Under the pieces are notes generated by a model that worked only from the letters and a program-made list of their open reading frames with translations, made no database searches and was not told the DNA's origin. From positions 1 through 50,280 of the forward strand of contig NZ_PNJW01000017.1 in assembly GCF_013822155.1 (NCBI RefSeq): a stretch of 50,280 nt of DNA, given 5' to 3'. This DNA is from Flavobacterium sp. (GTDB lineage: Bacteria > Bacteroidota > Bacteroidia > Flavobacteriales > Flavobacteriaceae). A program made the position numbers and the translations under genes. Every line of letters begins with the position of its first letter. The first letter of the stretch is position 1. Below are positions 1-8,020 of this stretch, piece by piece.

Positions 1-72
1 ATAAAAAATGGCTAAAAAAACGGCTCCTAAAATTAAGAGTGATAAAGGTGATCCAATTTCAACGTAATGCAT
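1..72 (-). CDS. 5' end of an unidentified membrane protein gene (partial)
   Basis: An open frame starts with ATG at 72 and runs off the left edge of the window with no stop in 24 codons. It begins MHYVEIGSPLS and continues with a run of hydrophobic residues (LLILGAVFLAIFY), which looks like a first membrane segment. The product cannot be named from 24 residues. It would be divergent from the repeat protein that starts at 235. The frame is short, so chance is possible. Confidence 0.4.
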   Translation of the reverse strand, partial: MHYVEIGSPLSLLILGAVFLAIFY

Positions 73-234
73 TTCTAAAAATCCAATTTTGAATAATTAA
101 TAAACTTAGTGAAAAAATATTTTAATACAATTTCAAATTTATCATAAATCTTATAAATAAGAGAAGTTTAAAAACTTTTGCAGATAATTTTTAAATTATA
201 TTAAAAAAAATAGTAATTAATTTTTAGATGTTAT

Positions 235-645
235 ATGAAAAAATATTTTCTATTATTAATTTTTAATATCTGTATTAGTTCTGTTCAGGCACAAACTATT
301 CAAAACAGTCATTACGGCATAACAGGCTATATTAAAAGTGATGGAACAATTCAAAATAGTCAGTATGCAACAGTTGGCTATTTTAAAAATGACGGAACAA
401 TTCAAAACAGTTACTATTCGACAATTGGTTATATCAAAAATGATGGTACGATACAAGACGACCACTATGCAACCCTAGGATATGTAAAAAATGATGGCAC
501 AGTTCAAAATAATCAATATAGCACATTAGGCTACATTAAAACAGACGGAACTATTCAAAATAGCCATTATACTACTATTGGGTATGCAAAAAATATCCCT
601 AGAGAATGGGCTGCCGTTGCTTTTTTCTTTTTTAGCTTTAAATAG
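235..645 (+). CDS. secreted six-repeat protein, 5-fold beta-flower type
   Basis: 136 residues. Residues 1-20 form a signal peptide (KKYF, hydrophobic core, cut near VQAQ). From residue 21 there are six tandem 17-residue units of the pattern TIQNSxYxTxGYxKNDG, each with a GY pair and a DG turn; the last unit runs into a hydrophobic tail (AVAFFFFSF). This matches my memory of small Bacteroidota proteins annotated as 5-fold beta-flower, in which short strands close into a toroid. Function is unknown for the family. The gene converges on glmM with only 11 bases between them. The strongly hydrophobic last 10 residues are odd for a soluble periplasmic protein and may help close the fold or anchor it. 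Confidence 0.75.
   Translation: MKKYFLLLIFNICISSVQAQTIQNSHYGITGYIKSDGTIQNSQYATVGYFKNDGTIQNSYYSTIGYIKNDGTIQDDHYATLGYVKNDGTVQNNQYSTLGYIKTDGTIQNSHYTTIGYAKNIPREWAAVAFFFFSFK
295..594 (+). repeat. six in-frame 51-bp tandem repeats inside the beta-flower gene
   Basis: Units start at 295, 346, 397, 448, 499 and 550. Each encodes 17 residues beginning TIQ or TVQ. Nucleotide identity between units is high in the ACNRTTCAAAA start and the GGNTATNTNAAAA part, so copy number could change by slippage or recombination. Confidence 0.85.
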
Positions 646-656
646 GTGAATAAAAA

Positions 657-2048
657 TTATTTTAAATTCGCCACTTCTTTAATTTCTTCAATGATTCGTA
701 TAGCCAATGTGTCTGCCCCATTTTGAGTTGGAGCTTCAGTATATATTCGAATGATAGGTTCAGTGTTTGATTTACGCAGATGCACCCACTCCATTGCAAA
801 ATCAATTTTCACGCCATCAATAGTAGAAATATTTTCATTTTTATATTTATCCGTCATAGCAACTAAAATAGCATCAACATCTATTTCAGGTGTCAATTCA
901 ATTTTATTTTTACTCATATAATATTGTGGATAGGAAGCTCTCAATTCCGCTACTGTTACATCTAAATTTGCTAAATGGGTTAAGAACAAAGCAACTCCAA
1001 CTAAACTATCACGACCATAATGTAATTCAGGATAAATAATTCCCCCATTTCCTTCACCACCAATAATGGCCTGAGTAGATTTCATTAATTCAACAACATT
1101 CACTTCGCCAACAGCACTGGCTTGGTAACTACCTTTATGCTTTTCTGTAATGTCTCGTAATGCTCTGGAGGATGACATATTTGAAACTGTATTCCCGGGA
1201 GTTTTACTCAAGACATAATCGGCAACTGCCACTAATGTATATTCTTCACCAAACATTTCTCCATCATTAGAAATAAATGCTAATCGGTCGACATCCGGAT
1301 CTACTACAATTCCGAAATCGGCTTTTTCTTTTAAAACCAATGCACAGATATCCCCTAAATGCTCCTTTAATGGTTCTGGATTGTGAGGGAAATGACCATT
1401 TGGTTCACAATATAATTTGACTACCTCCACTCCCATTTGCTCCAATAAATTTGGTATAACGATTCCTCCGGAAGAATTAACACCGTCCACCACCACTTTA
1501 AATTTTCTTTTAGCAACAGCATCCGCATCAACTAAAGGCAAGTTCAACACCTCATCAATATGAATATCCATGTAAGCATCATTAATAGTGATTTCTCCTA
1601 AACTATCTACATCAGAAAAATCAAAAGCTTCAGAATCCGCAATTTCTAATATTTTTGCTCCTTCTGCCCCATTTAGAAATTCTCCTTTCTCATTTAATAA
1701 TTTTAAAGCATTCCACTGCTTTGGATTGTGTGAAGCCGTTAATATGATTCCTCCATCAGCCATTTCTAAGGGAACTGCAACTTCAACAGTTGGCGTAGTA
1801 GAAAGTCCTAAATCAATGACATCAATACCTAAACCAATCAATGTATTGACTACTAAATTATGAATCATTGGTCCTGAAATTCGGGCATCACGGCCAACTA
1901 CTACTTTTAATTTTTCTTTAGTATTGGCATTTTTCAACCACGTCCCATAAGCTGATGCAAATTTAACAGCATCGACAGGGGTTAAATTATCACCAACTTT
2001 CCCACCAATGGTTCCACGAATTCCTGAAATTGATTTTATAAGTGTCAT
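657..2048 (-). CDS. glmM: phosphoglucosamine mutase
   Basis: 463 residues, the normal length for the alpha-D-phosphohexomutase family. GlmM converts glucosamine-6-phosphate to glucosamine-1-phosphate for UDP-GlcNAc, peptidoglycan and LPS. All four loops are present: active-site TASHNP with the phosphoserine at S106, metal loop DPDVDR (250-255), sugar loop GEGNGG, and the C-terminal phosphate loop RKSNTEPIIRIYTEA. The TASHNP and SNTEP variants are, as far as I recall, usual in Bacteroidota members called GlmM; a phosphomannomutase role cannot be fully excluded. A perfect TATCTTTG box lies just upstream (2073-2080). Confidence 0.9.
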   Translation of the reverse strand: MTLIKSISGIRGTIGGKVGDNLTPVDAVKFASAYGTWLKNANTKEKLKVVVGRDARISGPMIHNLVVNTLIGLGIDVIDLGLSTTPTVEVAVPLEMADGGIILTASHNPKQWNALKLLNEKGEFLNGAEGAKILEIADSEAFDFSDVDSLGEITINDAYMDIHIDEVLNLPLVDADAVAKRKFKVVVDGVNSSGGIVIPNLLEQMGVEVVKLYCEPNGHFPHNPEPLKEHLGDICALVLKEKADFGIVVDPDVDRLAFISNDGEMFGEEYTLVAVADYVLSKTPGNTVSNMSSSRALRDITEKHKGSYQASAVGEVNVVELMKSTQAIIGGEGNGGIIYPELHYGRDSLVGVALFLTHLANLDVTVAELRASYPQYYMSKNKIELTPEIDVDAILVAMTDKYKNENISTIDGVKIDFAMEWVHLRKSNTEPIIRIYTEAPTQNGADTLAIRIIEEIKEVANLK

Positions 2049-2072
2049 TAATTTTTATTTTAAATTAAAGCA

Positions 2073-2080
2073 CAAAGATA
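2073..2080 (-). promoter_or_regulatory. -7 promoter element of glmM (TATCTTTG)
   Basis: Reads TATCTTTG on the minus strand, an exact match to the Bacteroidota TAnnTTTG element, 24 bases before the glmM ATG. No good TTTG is seen 19 bases further upstream. Confidence 0.6.
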
Positions 2081-2207
2081 AAAAGGAACTCCCTTTTTTG
2101 CTTTCCCTTTTATCGAGTTTTTTAACATTTAATAGAGTTTAAAAAGTAGTGTATTTTTCAATATGGATAAAGTTTCCTATTTTTACTGATATCAATAAAA
2201 AATAAAC

Positions 2208-2792
2208 ATGAATTTTTTGGCTCATATTTATCTTTCCGGTGATAATGACCTCGTCAAAATTGGAAATTTTATGGCGGATAGTATTCGTGGGCAAAGTTAT
2301 AATGATTATTCACCTGATATAAAAAAAGGTATAATACTCCATCGTGCAATTGATACTTTTACAGATGCACACCCCATCTTCAGAAAAAGTAAACACCGAT
2401 TACATGAAAAATACGGACATTACTCGGGTGTAATTATCGATATTTTTTATGACCATTTTTTAGCAAAAAATTGGAAAAACTATTCTGCTATATCTTTAGA
2501 AGAAACTGCTTCAGCATTTTACGAGAATTTACAAATCAATTATGATTTACTCACAGAACCAGTAAAAAAAATGATGCCCTATATGATTGCCCGAAATTGG
2601 TTAGTTAGTTACGCCTCCATTGAAGGTTTGGCTATGATTTTATTTCAAATGGATCATAGAACCAAAAACAGGGTTGCAATGCATGAATCAATTGTAGAAT
2701 TAAAAAAATTTTATTCCGAGTTTGAAGATGAATTTACCCTATTCTTTGAAGAAATTCAGCTACATTGCAAAGAAAAAATTGCCGCTTTATGA
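2208..2792 (+). CDS. AcpH-like acyl carrier protein phosphodiesterase (DUF479)
   Basis: 194 residues, usual for the family. AcpH removes the 4'-phosphopantetheine arm from acyl carrier protein; it is a metal-dependent HD-like phosphodiesterase. The N-terminus MNFLAHIYLSG with NFMAD and the histidine-rich stretch GIILHRAIDTFTDAHP, plus GVIIDIFYDHFLA, are family signatures and hold the probable metal ligands (H, D). The stop overlaps the start of the following gamma-glutamyltransferase in an ATGA, so the two are probably translated together. The true substrate in Bacteroidota has not been shown to be ACP, so the name is by homology only. Confidence 0.8.
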   Translation: MNFLAHIYLSGDNDLVKIGNFMADSIRGQSYNDYSPDIKKGIILHRAIDTFTDAHPIFRKSKHRLHEKYGHYSGVIIDIFYDHFLAKNWKNYSAISLEETASAFYENLQINYDLLTEPVKKMMPYMIARNWLVSYASIEGLAMILFQMDHRTKNRVAMHESIVELKKFYSEFEDEFTLFFEEIQLHCKEKIAAL

Positions 2793-4474
2793 AAAAATAC
2801 TTACTGCTTTTACTAATCCTTTTTTTAAGTTGTAAAACAGAAAAAAATACTATTCAACCAACTGGTTTAGTCACGTCAAAAGCAATGGTGGTTTCAGCTC
2901 GAGAGGAAGCTTCGCAAATTGGCGTACAAATCATGCAAGAAGGTGGCAATGCCTTTGATGCAATGATTGCAACAGAGTTAGCTTTAGCAGTTTCCTACCC
3001 ATATGCCGGAAATATTGGCGGTGGCGGATTTATGGTTTATCGAAAATACAATGGAGAAACCGGAAGTTTGGATTATCGCGAAAAAGCTCCTTTGGCAGCA
3101 ACTAAATACATGTATTTAGACGAAAAAGGCAATGTTATTAAAGGTTTAAGTACCGAAACAGGATTGGCAATAGGCGTTCCAGGAACCATTGCCGGAGTTT
3201 TTGAAGTTCATAAAAAATATGGCACATTACCAATGGAAACCATCCTAAAACCGGTTATTGATTTAGCTAGAAAAGGTGTCGTGGTTACCCAAAAACAAGA
3301 AGAACATTTAAACAAATACCGAAAGGCGATAGTTAAAGCAAATGGTTCCGAAACTTTATTTTCTCATCCTTTCCAAACAAATGACACGATTAAATATGAA
3401 GCATTAGCCAACACGTTGGAACGTATCGCTAAAAATGGTCGGGATGAATTTTATAAAGGTGAAACGGCACAAAAGTTAGTTAACTTTTTACAAGCTAAAG
3501 GCAGTATTATTACCTTGGAAGATTTAGCATCCTATCAAGCAAAATGGCGTAAACCTATAATGAATTCTTATCGGGATTATAAATTGATTTCAATGGCACC
3601 ACCAAGCAGCGGCGGGATAACTTTAGGACAGATTTTAAAAATGATTGAACCTTTTGATTTAGCTAAAATGGGACATAACTCTGAACAATACATTCAAGTA
3701 ATTGTAGAAGCGGAACGAAGAGCTTATGCCGACAGAAACCATTTTCTAGGTGATCCAGATTTTGTAAAAATTCCGACTAAAGAACTTTTAGATGAAACGT
3801 ATATAAAGAAACGGATGGCTACTTTCTCCTTTGAAAAAGCTACAAAATCGGAAGAAGTTTCACACGGAGCAATTGTCTTTTCAGAAAGTACCGAAACCAC
3901 TCACTATTCTATTATTGACCCCTTTGGAAATGCTGTTTCGGCTACAACAACCATTAATGATGCTTACGGTTCCAAATTATATTGTGACGAATTAGGTTTT
4001 TTTCTCAATAATGAAATGGATGATTTTTCAGCTAAACAAGGAGTTCCTAACATGTTTGGATTGGTAGGTTCTGATGCCAATAGTATCGCCCCTCAAAAAC
4101 GTATGTTAAGTTCGATGACACCAACCATTGTAGAAAAAAACGGAGAACTGTTCATGGTCGTGGGAACTCCTGGAGGATCTACGATTATCACTTCTGTTTT
4201 ACAAACTGTTTTAAATGTCACCGAATTCAATATGAGTATGCAGGAAGCTGTTGACGCTCCACGTTTTCATCATCAATGGTTACCGGATGAAGTTATTTTT
4301 GAACCGAATTGTTTTTCAGCAGAAATACTTCAAATCCTAAAGGCAAAAGGATATTTAATAAATGAAAAACAAACTCCTGTATTGGGAAAAGTTGATGCTA
4401 TATTAGTTTTACCTAATACTAAATTAGAAGGTGGTGCGGACAAAAGAGGTGATGATAAAGCTATTGGTTTTTAA
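2789..4474 (+). CDS. ggt: gamma-glutamyltransferase lipoprotein
   Basis: 561 residues from ATG 2789; a start eight codons earlier would bury the signal peptide. The N-terminus is a lipoprotein signal with lipobox LFLSC (C15), so it is probably a periplasmic membrane-anchored enzyme. It cleaves and transfers the gamma-glutamyl group of glutathione and similar peptides. Seen motifs: EGGNAFDA, GNIGGGGFMVYR, YREKAP with the substrate-binding arginine (R97), the autocleavage site ETTHYS where T370 becomes the N-terminal nucleophile of the small subunit, and GTPGGSTI for the oxyanion hole. The full precursor length is normal. The four-base ATGA overlap with the AcpH-like gene indicates an operon. 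Confidence 0.92.
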   Translation: MKKYLLLLLILFLSCKTEKNTIQPTGLVTSKAMVVSAREEASQIGVQIMQEGGNAFDAMIATELALAVSYPYAGNIGGGGFMVYRKYNGETGSLDYREKAPLAATKYMYLDEKGNVIKGLSTETGLAIGVPGTIAGVFEVHKKYGTLPMETILKPVIDLARKGVVVTQKQEEHLNKYRKAIVKANGSETLFSHPFQTNDTIKYEALANTLERIAKNGRDEFYKGETAQKLVNFLQAKGSIITLEDLASYQAKWRKPIMNSYRDYKLISMAPPSSGGITLGQILKMIEPFDLAKMGHNSEQYIQVIVEAERRAYADRNHFLGDPDFVKIPTKELLDETYIKKRMATFSFEKATKSEEVSHGAIVFSESTETTHYSIIDPFGNAVSATTTINDAYGSKLYCDELGFFLNNEMDDFSAKQGVPNMFGLVGSDANSIAPQKRMLSSMTPTIVEKNGELFMVVGTPGGSTIITSVLQTVLNVTEFNMSMQEAVDAPRFHHQWLPDEVIFEPNCFSAEILQILKAKGYLINEKQTPVLGKVDAILVLPNTKLEGGADKRGDDKAIGF

Positions 4475-4507
4475 ATAAGTTTTATCTTAGCGTTTCAAAA
4501 AAATCAC

Positions 4508-6325
4508 ATGCCCACTCAAAATAAATCGGTTCTAAAAACATTCTTCCGAAAAAACTTCAGAAGATTGGAGGGATTTATTTTATATTTAAAATCCTATCTT
4601 TCTCCCAGGCAATTTATTTATTTATCCTGTTTTTTAGTAGGTATTTCAGCATCTTTAGCTGTTATTGTTTTAAAAACTTTTGCCCATTGGGTTTACATTT
4701 TTGCTCAATATATTGATAGCATTTTTCATTTACCTTACAGTAATAGTACACTTCCTATTATTGGAATAGTGTTAACTGCATGGGTTGTTAAGAGGGTTTT
4801 GGATGGTTCATTAGAAAAAGGAACGTCGCAAATAATGTATGCCGTTGCAAAAAAATCCGGAATTATTCCTAAAAAGCAAATGTATGCCCAAATAATCACT
4901 AGTGGTTTAACTGTAGGAATGGGTGGCTCTGCCGGATTAGAATCTCCTATTACAATTACCGGAGCTGCCTTTGGTAGCAACTTTGCTCAAAATTATCGCT
5001 TAAGTTACAAAGACAGAACATTACTCTTAGCTTGTGGTGTTGCAGCCGGAATTGCTGCAGCATTTAATGCTCCTATTGCAGGAGTACTATTTGCCATTGA
5101 AGTAGTTTTAGTTGATGTGAGCATTACGGCCTTTATTCCAATAATGATTTCAGCAGCAACCGGTGCGTTGGTTTCTACAATTCTATTAAATGAAGATATT
5201 TTATTGTCTTTTAACAAACAATTGGATTTTGATTATCATAATCTTCCTTATTACATAGTTTTAGGGGTAGCTTCCGGTTTTGTTTCCATTAATTATGCTA
5301 GAACTTTTCGTAAAATAGAACATTTTTTTAGCCGAATAAAATTTGGCCCCATGAGAAAAGCCCTTTTTGGAGCTTGTATTTTAGCTATATTAATCTTCTT
5401 TTTTCCAACCTTATTTGGAGAAGGTTATAACAGCATAAAAATACTTTCAACCAATACTCCAGAACAAATTTTAGACAATACTGTTTTACAAGGTTTTAAA
5501 GAAAATGCTTGGATGTTATTGCTTTTTGTTGGCACTACAATGCTCATAAAAGTTTATGCTACCAGTATTACCATTGGTAGCGGTGGAAATGGAGGAAATT
5601 TTGCACCTTCCCTTTTTGTGGGTTCTTATTTAGGTTTTTTTGTGGCTTCATTTTTTAACCTACTTGGATTTGTAAAACTTCCTGTCAGTAATTTTACCAT
5701 GGTGGGAATGGCCGGAATTTTAAGTGGCTTATTTCATGCTCCCTTAACAGCCATATTTTTAATTGCTGAAATTACCAGCGGCTATAGTTTAATGGTTCCT
5801 TTGATGCTTGTTTCATCCATTAGCTTTGCTATTTCAAAACGATATGAACCTTATTCCTTTGATATTAAAAACTTAGCGGATAAAGGCGATGTGTTTACCG
5901 ACGATAGAGATCGGAATATTTTATCCGGAATTGTAATTTCGCGATTAATTCAAAGTCCAATTCAAACATTAAAACTTGCCCCATCCTTAGAAGAATTAGT
6001 TGAAAAAATTTCCGGTTACAACCAAATGATTTTCCCGGTTGTAAACGATAAAAATGAATTAATAGGGATAATTGATTTTGAAGAAGTTAAATCTCATTTG
6101 TTCAATCCTTATAAAATAAAGTATACCCAAATAAAAGATATCATGAGAGCTCCGAAAGAAATGGTAAACTATGATGAAACTGCCGAAACTATCATGGAAA
6201 AATTTGAACGTGCTCAAACGGATTATTTACCCGTTCTTAAAAATAAAGAAGTCATCGGAATTATTTCTAAAAATGCTTTATTAGAAGCTTATCGGGAAAA
6301 ACTAAAAAACATGATTATTGAATAA
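4508..6325 (+). CDS. ClC-family chloride channel/antiporter with C-terminal CBS pair
   Basis: 605 residues: about ten membrane helices to residue 450, then two CBS domains (about 480-600) that usually bind adenine nucleotides and regulate the pore. The gating glutamate loop is GLESP (E145) instead of GREGP, and the third selectivity motif is GGNFAPSLFVG. The first selectivity loop, GSGIP in the classic family, reads KGTSQ (104-108), so the usual serine ligand is displaced. Together these place it in the divergent GxESP group of bacterial ClCs. Anion preference and channel-versus-exchanger mode cannot be read here. It starts 33 bases after ggt and may be co-transcribed or have its own weak promoter. 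Confidence 0.88.
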   Translation: MPTQNKSVLKTFFRKNFRRLEGFILYLKSYLSPRQFIYLSCFLVGISASLAVIVLKTFAHWVYIFAQYIDSIFHLPYSNSTLPIIGIVLTAWVVKRVLDGSLEKGTSQIMYAVAKKSGIIPKKQMYAQIITSGLTVGMGGSAGLESPITITGAAFGSNFAQNYRLSYKDRTLLLACGVAAGIAAAFNAPIAGVLFAIEVVLVDVSITAFIPIMISAATGALVSTILLNEDILLSFNKQLDFDYHNLPYYIVLGVASGFVSINYARTFRKIEHFFSRIKFGPMRKALFGACILAILIFFFPTLFGEGYNSIKILSTNTPEQILDNTVLQGFKENAWMLLLFVGTTMLIKVYATSITIGSGGNGGNFAPSLFVGSYLGFFVASFFNLLGFVKLPVSNFTMVGMAGILSGLFHAPLTAIFLIAEITSGYSLMVPLMLVSSISFAISKRYEPYSFDIKNLADKGDVFTDDRDRNILSGIVISRLIQSPIQTLKLAPSLEELVEKISGYNQMIFPVVNDKNELIGIIDFEEVKSHLFNPYKIKYTQIKDIMRAPKEMVNYDETAETIMEKFERAQTDYLPVLKNKEVIGIISKNALLEAYREKLKNMIIE

Positions 6326-6351
6326 ATTTCTTATTATCGGATAGAATAAAT

Positions 6352-6382
6352 TTTTATATTAAACGATAATTAAGTATCTTTG
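6352..6382 (+). promoter_or_regulatory. promoter of the Fic gene
   Basis: TTTT at 6352-6355, 19 bases, then TATCTTTG at 6375-6382, an exact -7 element with a 3 of 4 match at -33. The -7 box ends seven bases before the Fic ATG (6390), so transcription would begin at or next to the start codon. Confidence 0.65.
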
Positions 6383-6389
6383 TTTCGTT

Positions 6390-7343
6390 ATGTGGAAAAT
6401 AGATACCTCTTATCGAACTGAATTTCAATCAACTTTTGATAGATTGTATGATAAACTTGCGGTTTTGCAACAAAGCAGACCGTTACCAACCATTGCTTTG
6501 CAAAAAATAAAAGAATCTCTAACCATTGAATGGACTTATAATTCAAACAGTATTGAAGGAAATACACTGACCCTTCGAGAAACACAAATGGTGCTTCAAG
6601 AAGGAATAACCGTGAAAGGCAAATCACTTCGGGAACATTTTGAAGCTAAAAATCACGAGAAAGCGATTGACTATTTGTACACTTTAGTTGACAGTAATTA
6701 TTCGTTGCGAAGTATCGATATTTTAAGTTTACATGGTTTGGTACTTCGCATGATTGAAGATGATTTTGCAGGTAGAATTCGCAATGGAGGTGTTCGAATT
6801 ACGGGAGCTAATTTTGTTCCACCCAATGCCAATAAAGTATCCGATTTATTGGATGAATTGATTGATTTTATCAACATAAATCCATTACAATTAAATGATA
6901 TTGAATTGGCAGCTGTTTTTCATCATAAACTCGTCTGGATTCATCCTTTTTTTGATGGCAACGGAAGAACGGTTCGCTTAGCAATGAATTTACTTTTGAT
7001 GCGAAATGGATTTCCACCAGCAATTATATTGAAAAATGACCGAAAGAAATACTACGAAGCACTCAACCAAGCAAATCAGGGAAACTATCAAAAATTAATT
7101 TTATTGATGAGTCAGGCTTTGGAACGTACTTTAAATATTTACATCAGTTCGCTTCCTGACAATGATTATGATTTTCAGGAAATCTCTAATATTGTTAGCG
7201 AACCTAATTCACCTTATGGACAAGAATACATCAGCTTATTAGCCCGTCAAGGAAAAATAGATGCTCATAAGGAAGGTCGCAATTGGTTTACCACCAAAAA
7301 AGCGATTGAGGATTATATGAAAAATAGAAAACGAATGAGGTAG
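6390..7343 (+). CDS. class II Fic-domain protein (probable AMP transferase)
   Basis: 317 residues. The catalytic Fic motif HPFFDGNGRTVR is complete (185-196; H185 base, D189 metal ligand). The N-terminal inhibitory motif is also present: S52-NSI-E56-G57, matching (S/T)xxxE(G/N), so the enzyme is of class II and expected to be self-inhibited by E56. The C-terminal 60 residues (QEYISLLARQGKIDAHKEGRNWFTTKK region) look like the winged-helix extension seen in many such proteins. Fic enzymes transfer AMP from ATP to Ser/Thr/Tyr hydroxyls; the target is unknown. No antitoxin partner lies next to it, in keeping with the built-in inhibitor. Confidence 0.9.
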   Translation: MWKIDTSYRTEFQSTFDRLYDKLAVLQQSRPLPTIALQKIKESLTIEWTYNSNSIEGNTLTLRETQMVLQEGITVKGKSLREHFEAKNHEKAIDYLYTLVDSNYSLRSIDILSLHGLVLRMIEDDFAGRIRNGGVRITGANFVPPNANKVSDLLDELIDFININPLQLNDIELAAVFHHKLVWIHPFFDGNGRTVRLAMNLLLMRNGFPPAIILKNDRKKYYEALNQANQGNYQKLILLMSQALERTLNIYISSLPDNDYDFQEISNIVSEPNSPYGQEYISLLARQGKIDAHKEGRNWFTTKKAIEDYMKNRKRMR

Positions 7344-7354
7344 TTTTCAGTATC

Positions 7355-7390
7355 AGTTTCAATTTACAGATTCTTCTGTAAACTGAAACT
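7355..7390. terminator. hairpin between convergent genes
   Basis: AGTTTCA/TGAAACT and TTTACAG/CTGTAAA form a 14-bp stem with one mismatch and a six-base loop. It lies after the Fic stop and touches the stop codon of the minus-strand gene. There is no strong T run on either side. Confidence 0.5.
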
Positions 7391-7910
7391 ACTTACTCTT
7401 CTCCCCTACAAAATAATCATTTGTACTTTTAAACAACACATTAAAAGTTGTCAAACTACCATAAATTCGAGTGATGTATTGTTGCAAATCAATTTTTTCA
7501 GCTTCATCTAAATTGCTGGCGTTTATTTTTTGTTCCATTACTCTAATTCTATCGCGAACCATAATAATTTTATGAAAGAAAGTATCGATTGGCACTTCTT
7601 TATTTTGTGTTGGTGTTCCGGGTTCCATTATGAGTTTTCCGCCTTTCCATTTATCTGCAATGGGAACAATTTGAGAAACATCTGACCATTTTTGTAATAA
7701 ACTTTTCAACGTTCGTTCTACATCATAAAAACTAACTGAATCTACTTCATCTTCCAACGCTTCAATAACTTCAAATTCACAGTCGATATCAATGGTTTCT
7801 AATCCTTTTTCAATAAAAGTTACCCAATAATGCTTAGACGTTACATTGGTTACCACACCAAATCCAAATTCTGCATGTTTAATTCGAGAGCCTATTCCTA
7901 ATATTTTCAT
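7389..7910 (-). CDS. conserved protein with Tudor/KOW-like N-terminal domain
   Basis: 173 residues, soluble. Residues 1-50 (start MKILGIGSRIKHAEFGFGVV, then VTFIEKGLETIDID) resemble the small beta-barrel at the C-terminus of UvrD/PcrA helicases, where IKH..FG.G.V and V.F...G recur. The remainder is charged and probably helical. I do not recognise a named family. It is divergent from uvrA and separated by 110 bases that hold the uvrA promoter, and helicase-like Tudor domains contact RNA polymerase; a role near transcription or repair is only an inference. Confidence 0.65.
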   Translation of the reverse strand: MKILGIGSRIKHAEFGFGVVTNVTSKHYWVTFIEKGLETIDIDCEFEVIEALEDEVDSVSFYDVERTLKSLLQKWSDVSQIVPIADKWKGGKLIMEPGTPTQNKEVPIDTFFHKIIMVRDRIRVMEQKINASNLDEAEKIDLQQYITRIYGSLTTFNVLFKSTNDYFVGEKSK

Positions 7911-7971
7911 ATGTTCTGTTTTATTTTTTTCAAAAATAGAAATTGTTTAACAAATTCTTCGCATGTGTATG

Positions 7972-8002
7972 TTTAAATCTTGCTTTCAAAATTGTAACTT
8001 TG
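7972..8002 (+). promoter_or_regulatory. promoter of uvrA
   Basis: TTTA at 7972-7975, 19 bases, TAACTTTG at 7995-8002. It places the transcript start near 8008, which rules out a start of uvrA at 7943 and supports ATG 8021. Confidence 0.65.
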
Positions 8003-8020
8003 CGGTTTGCCAAAAAAAGT

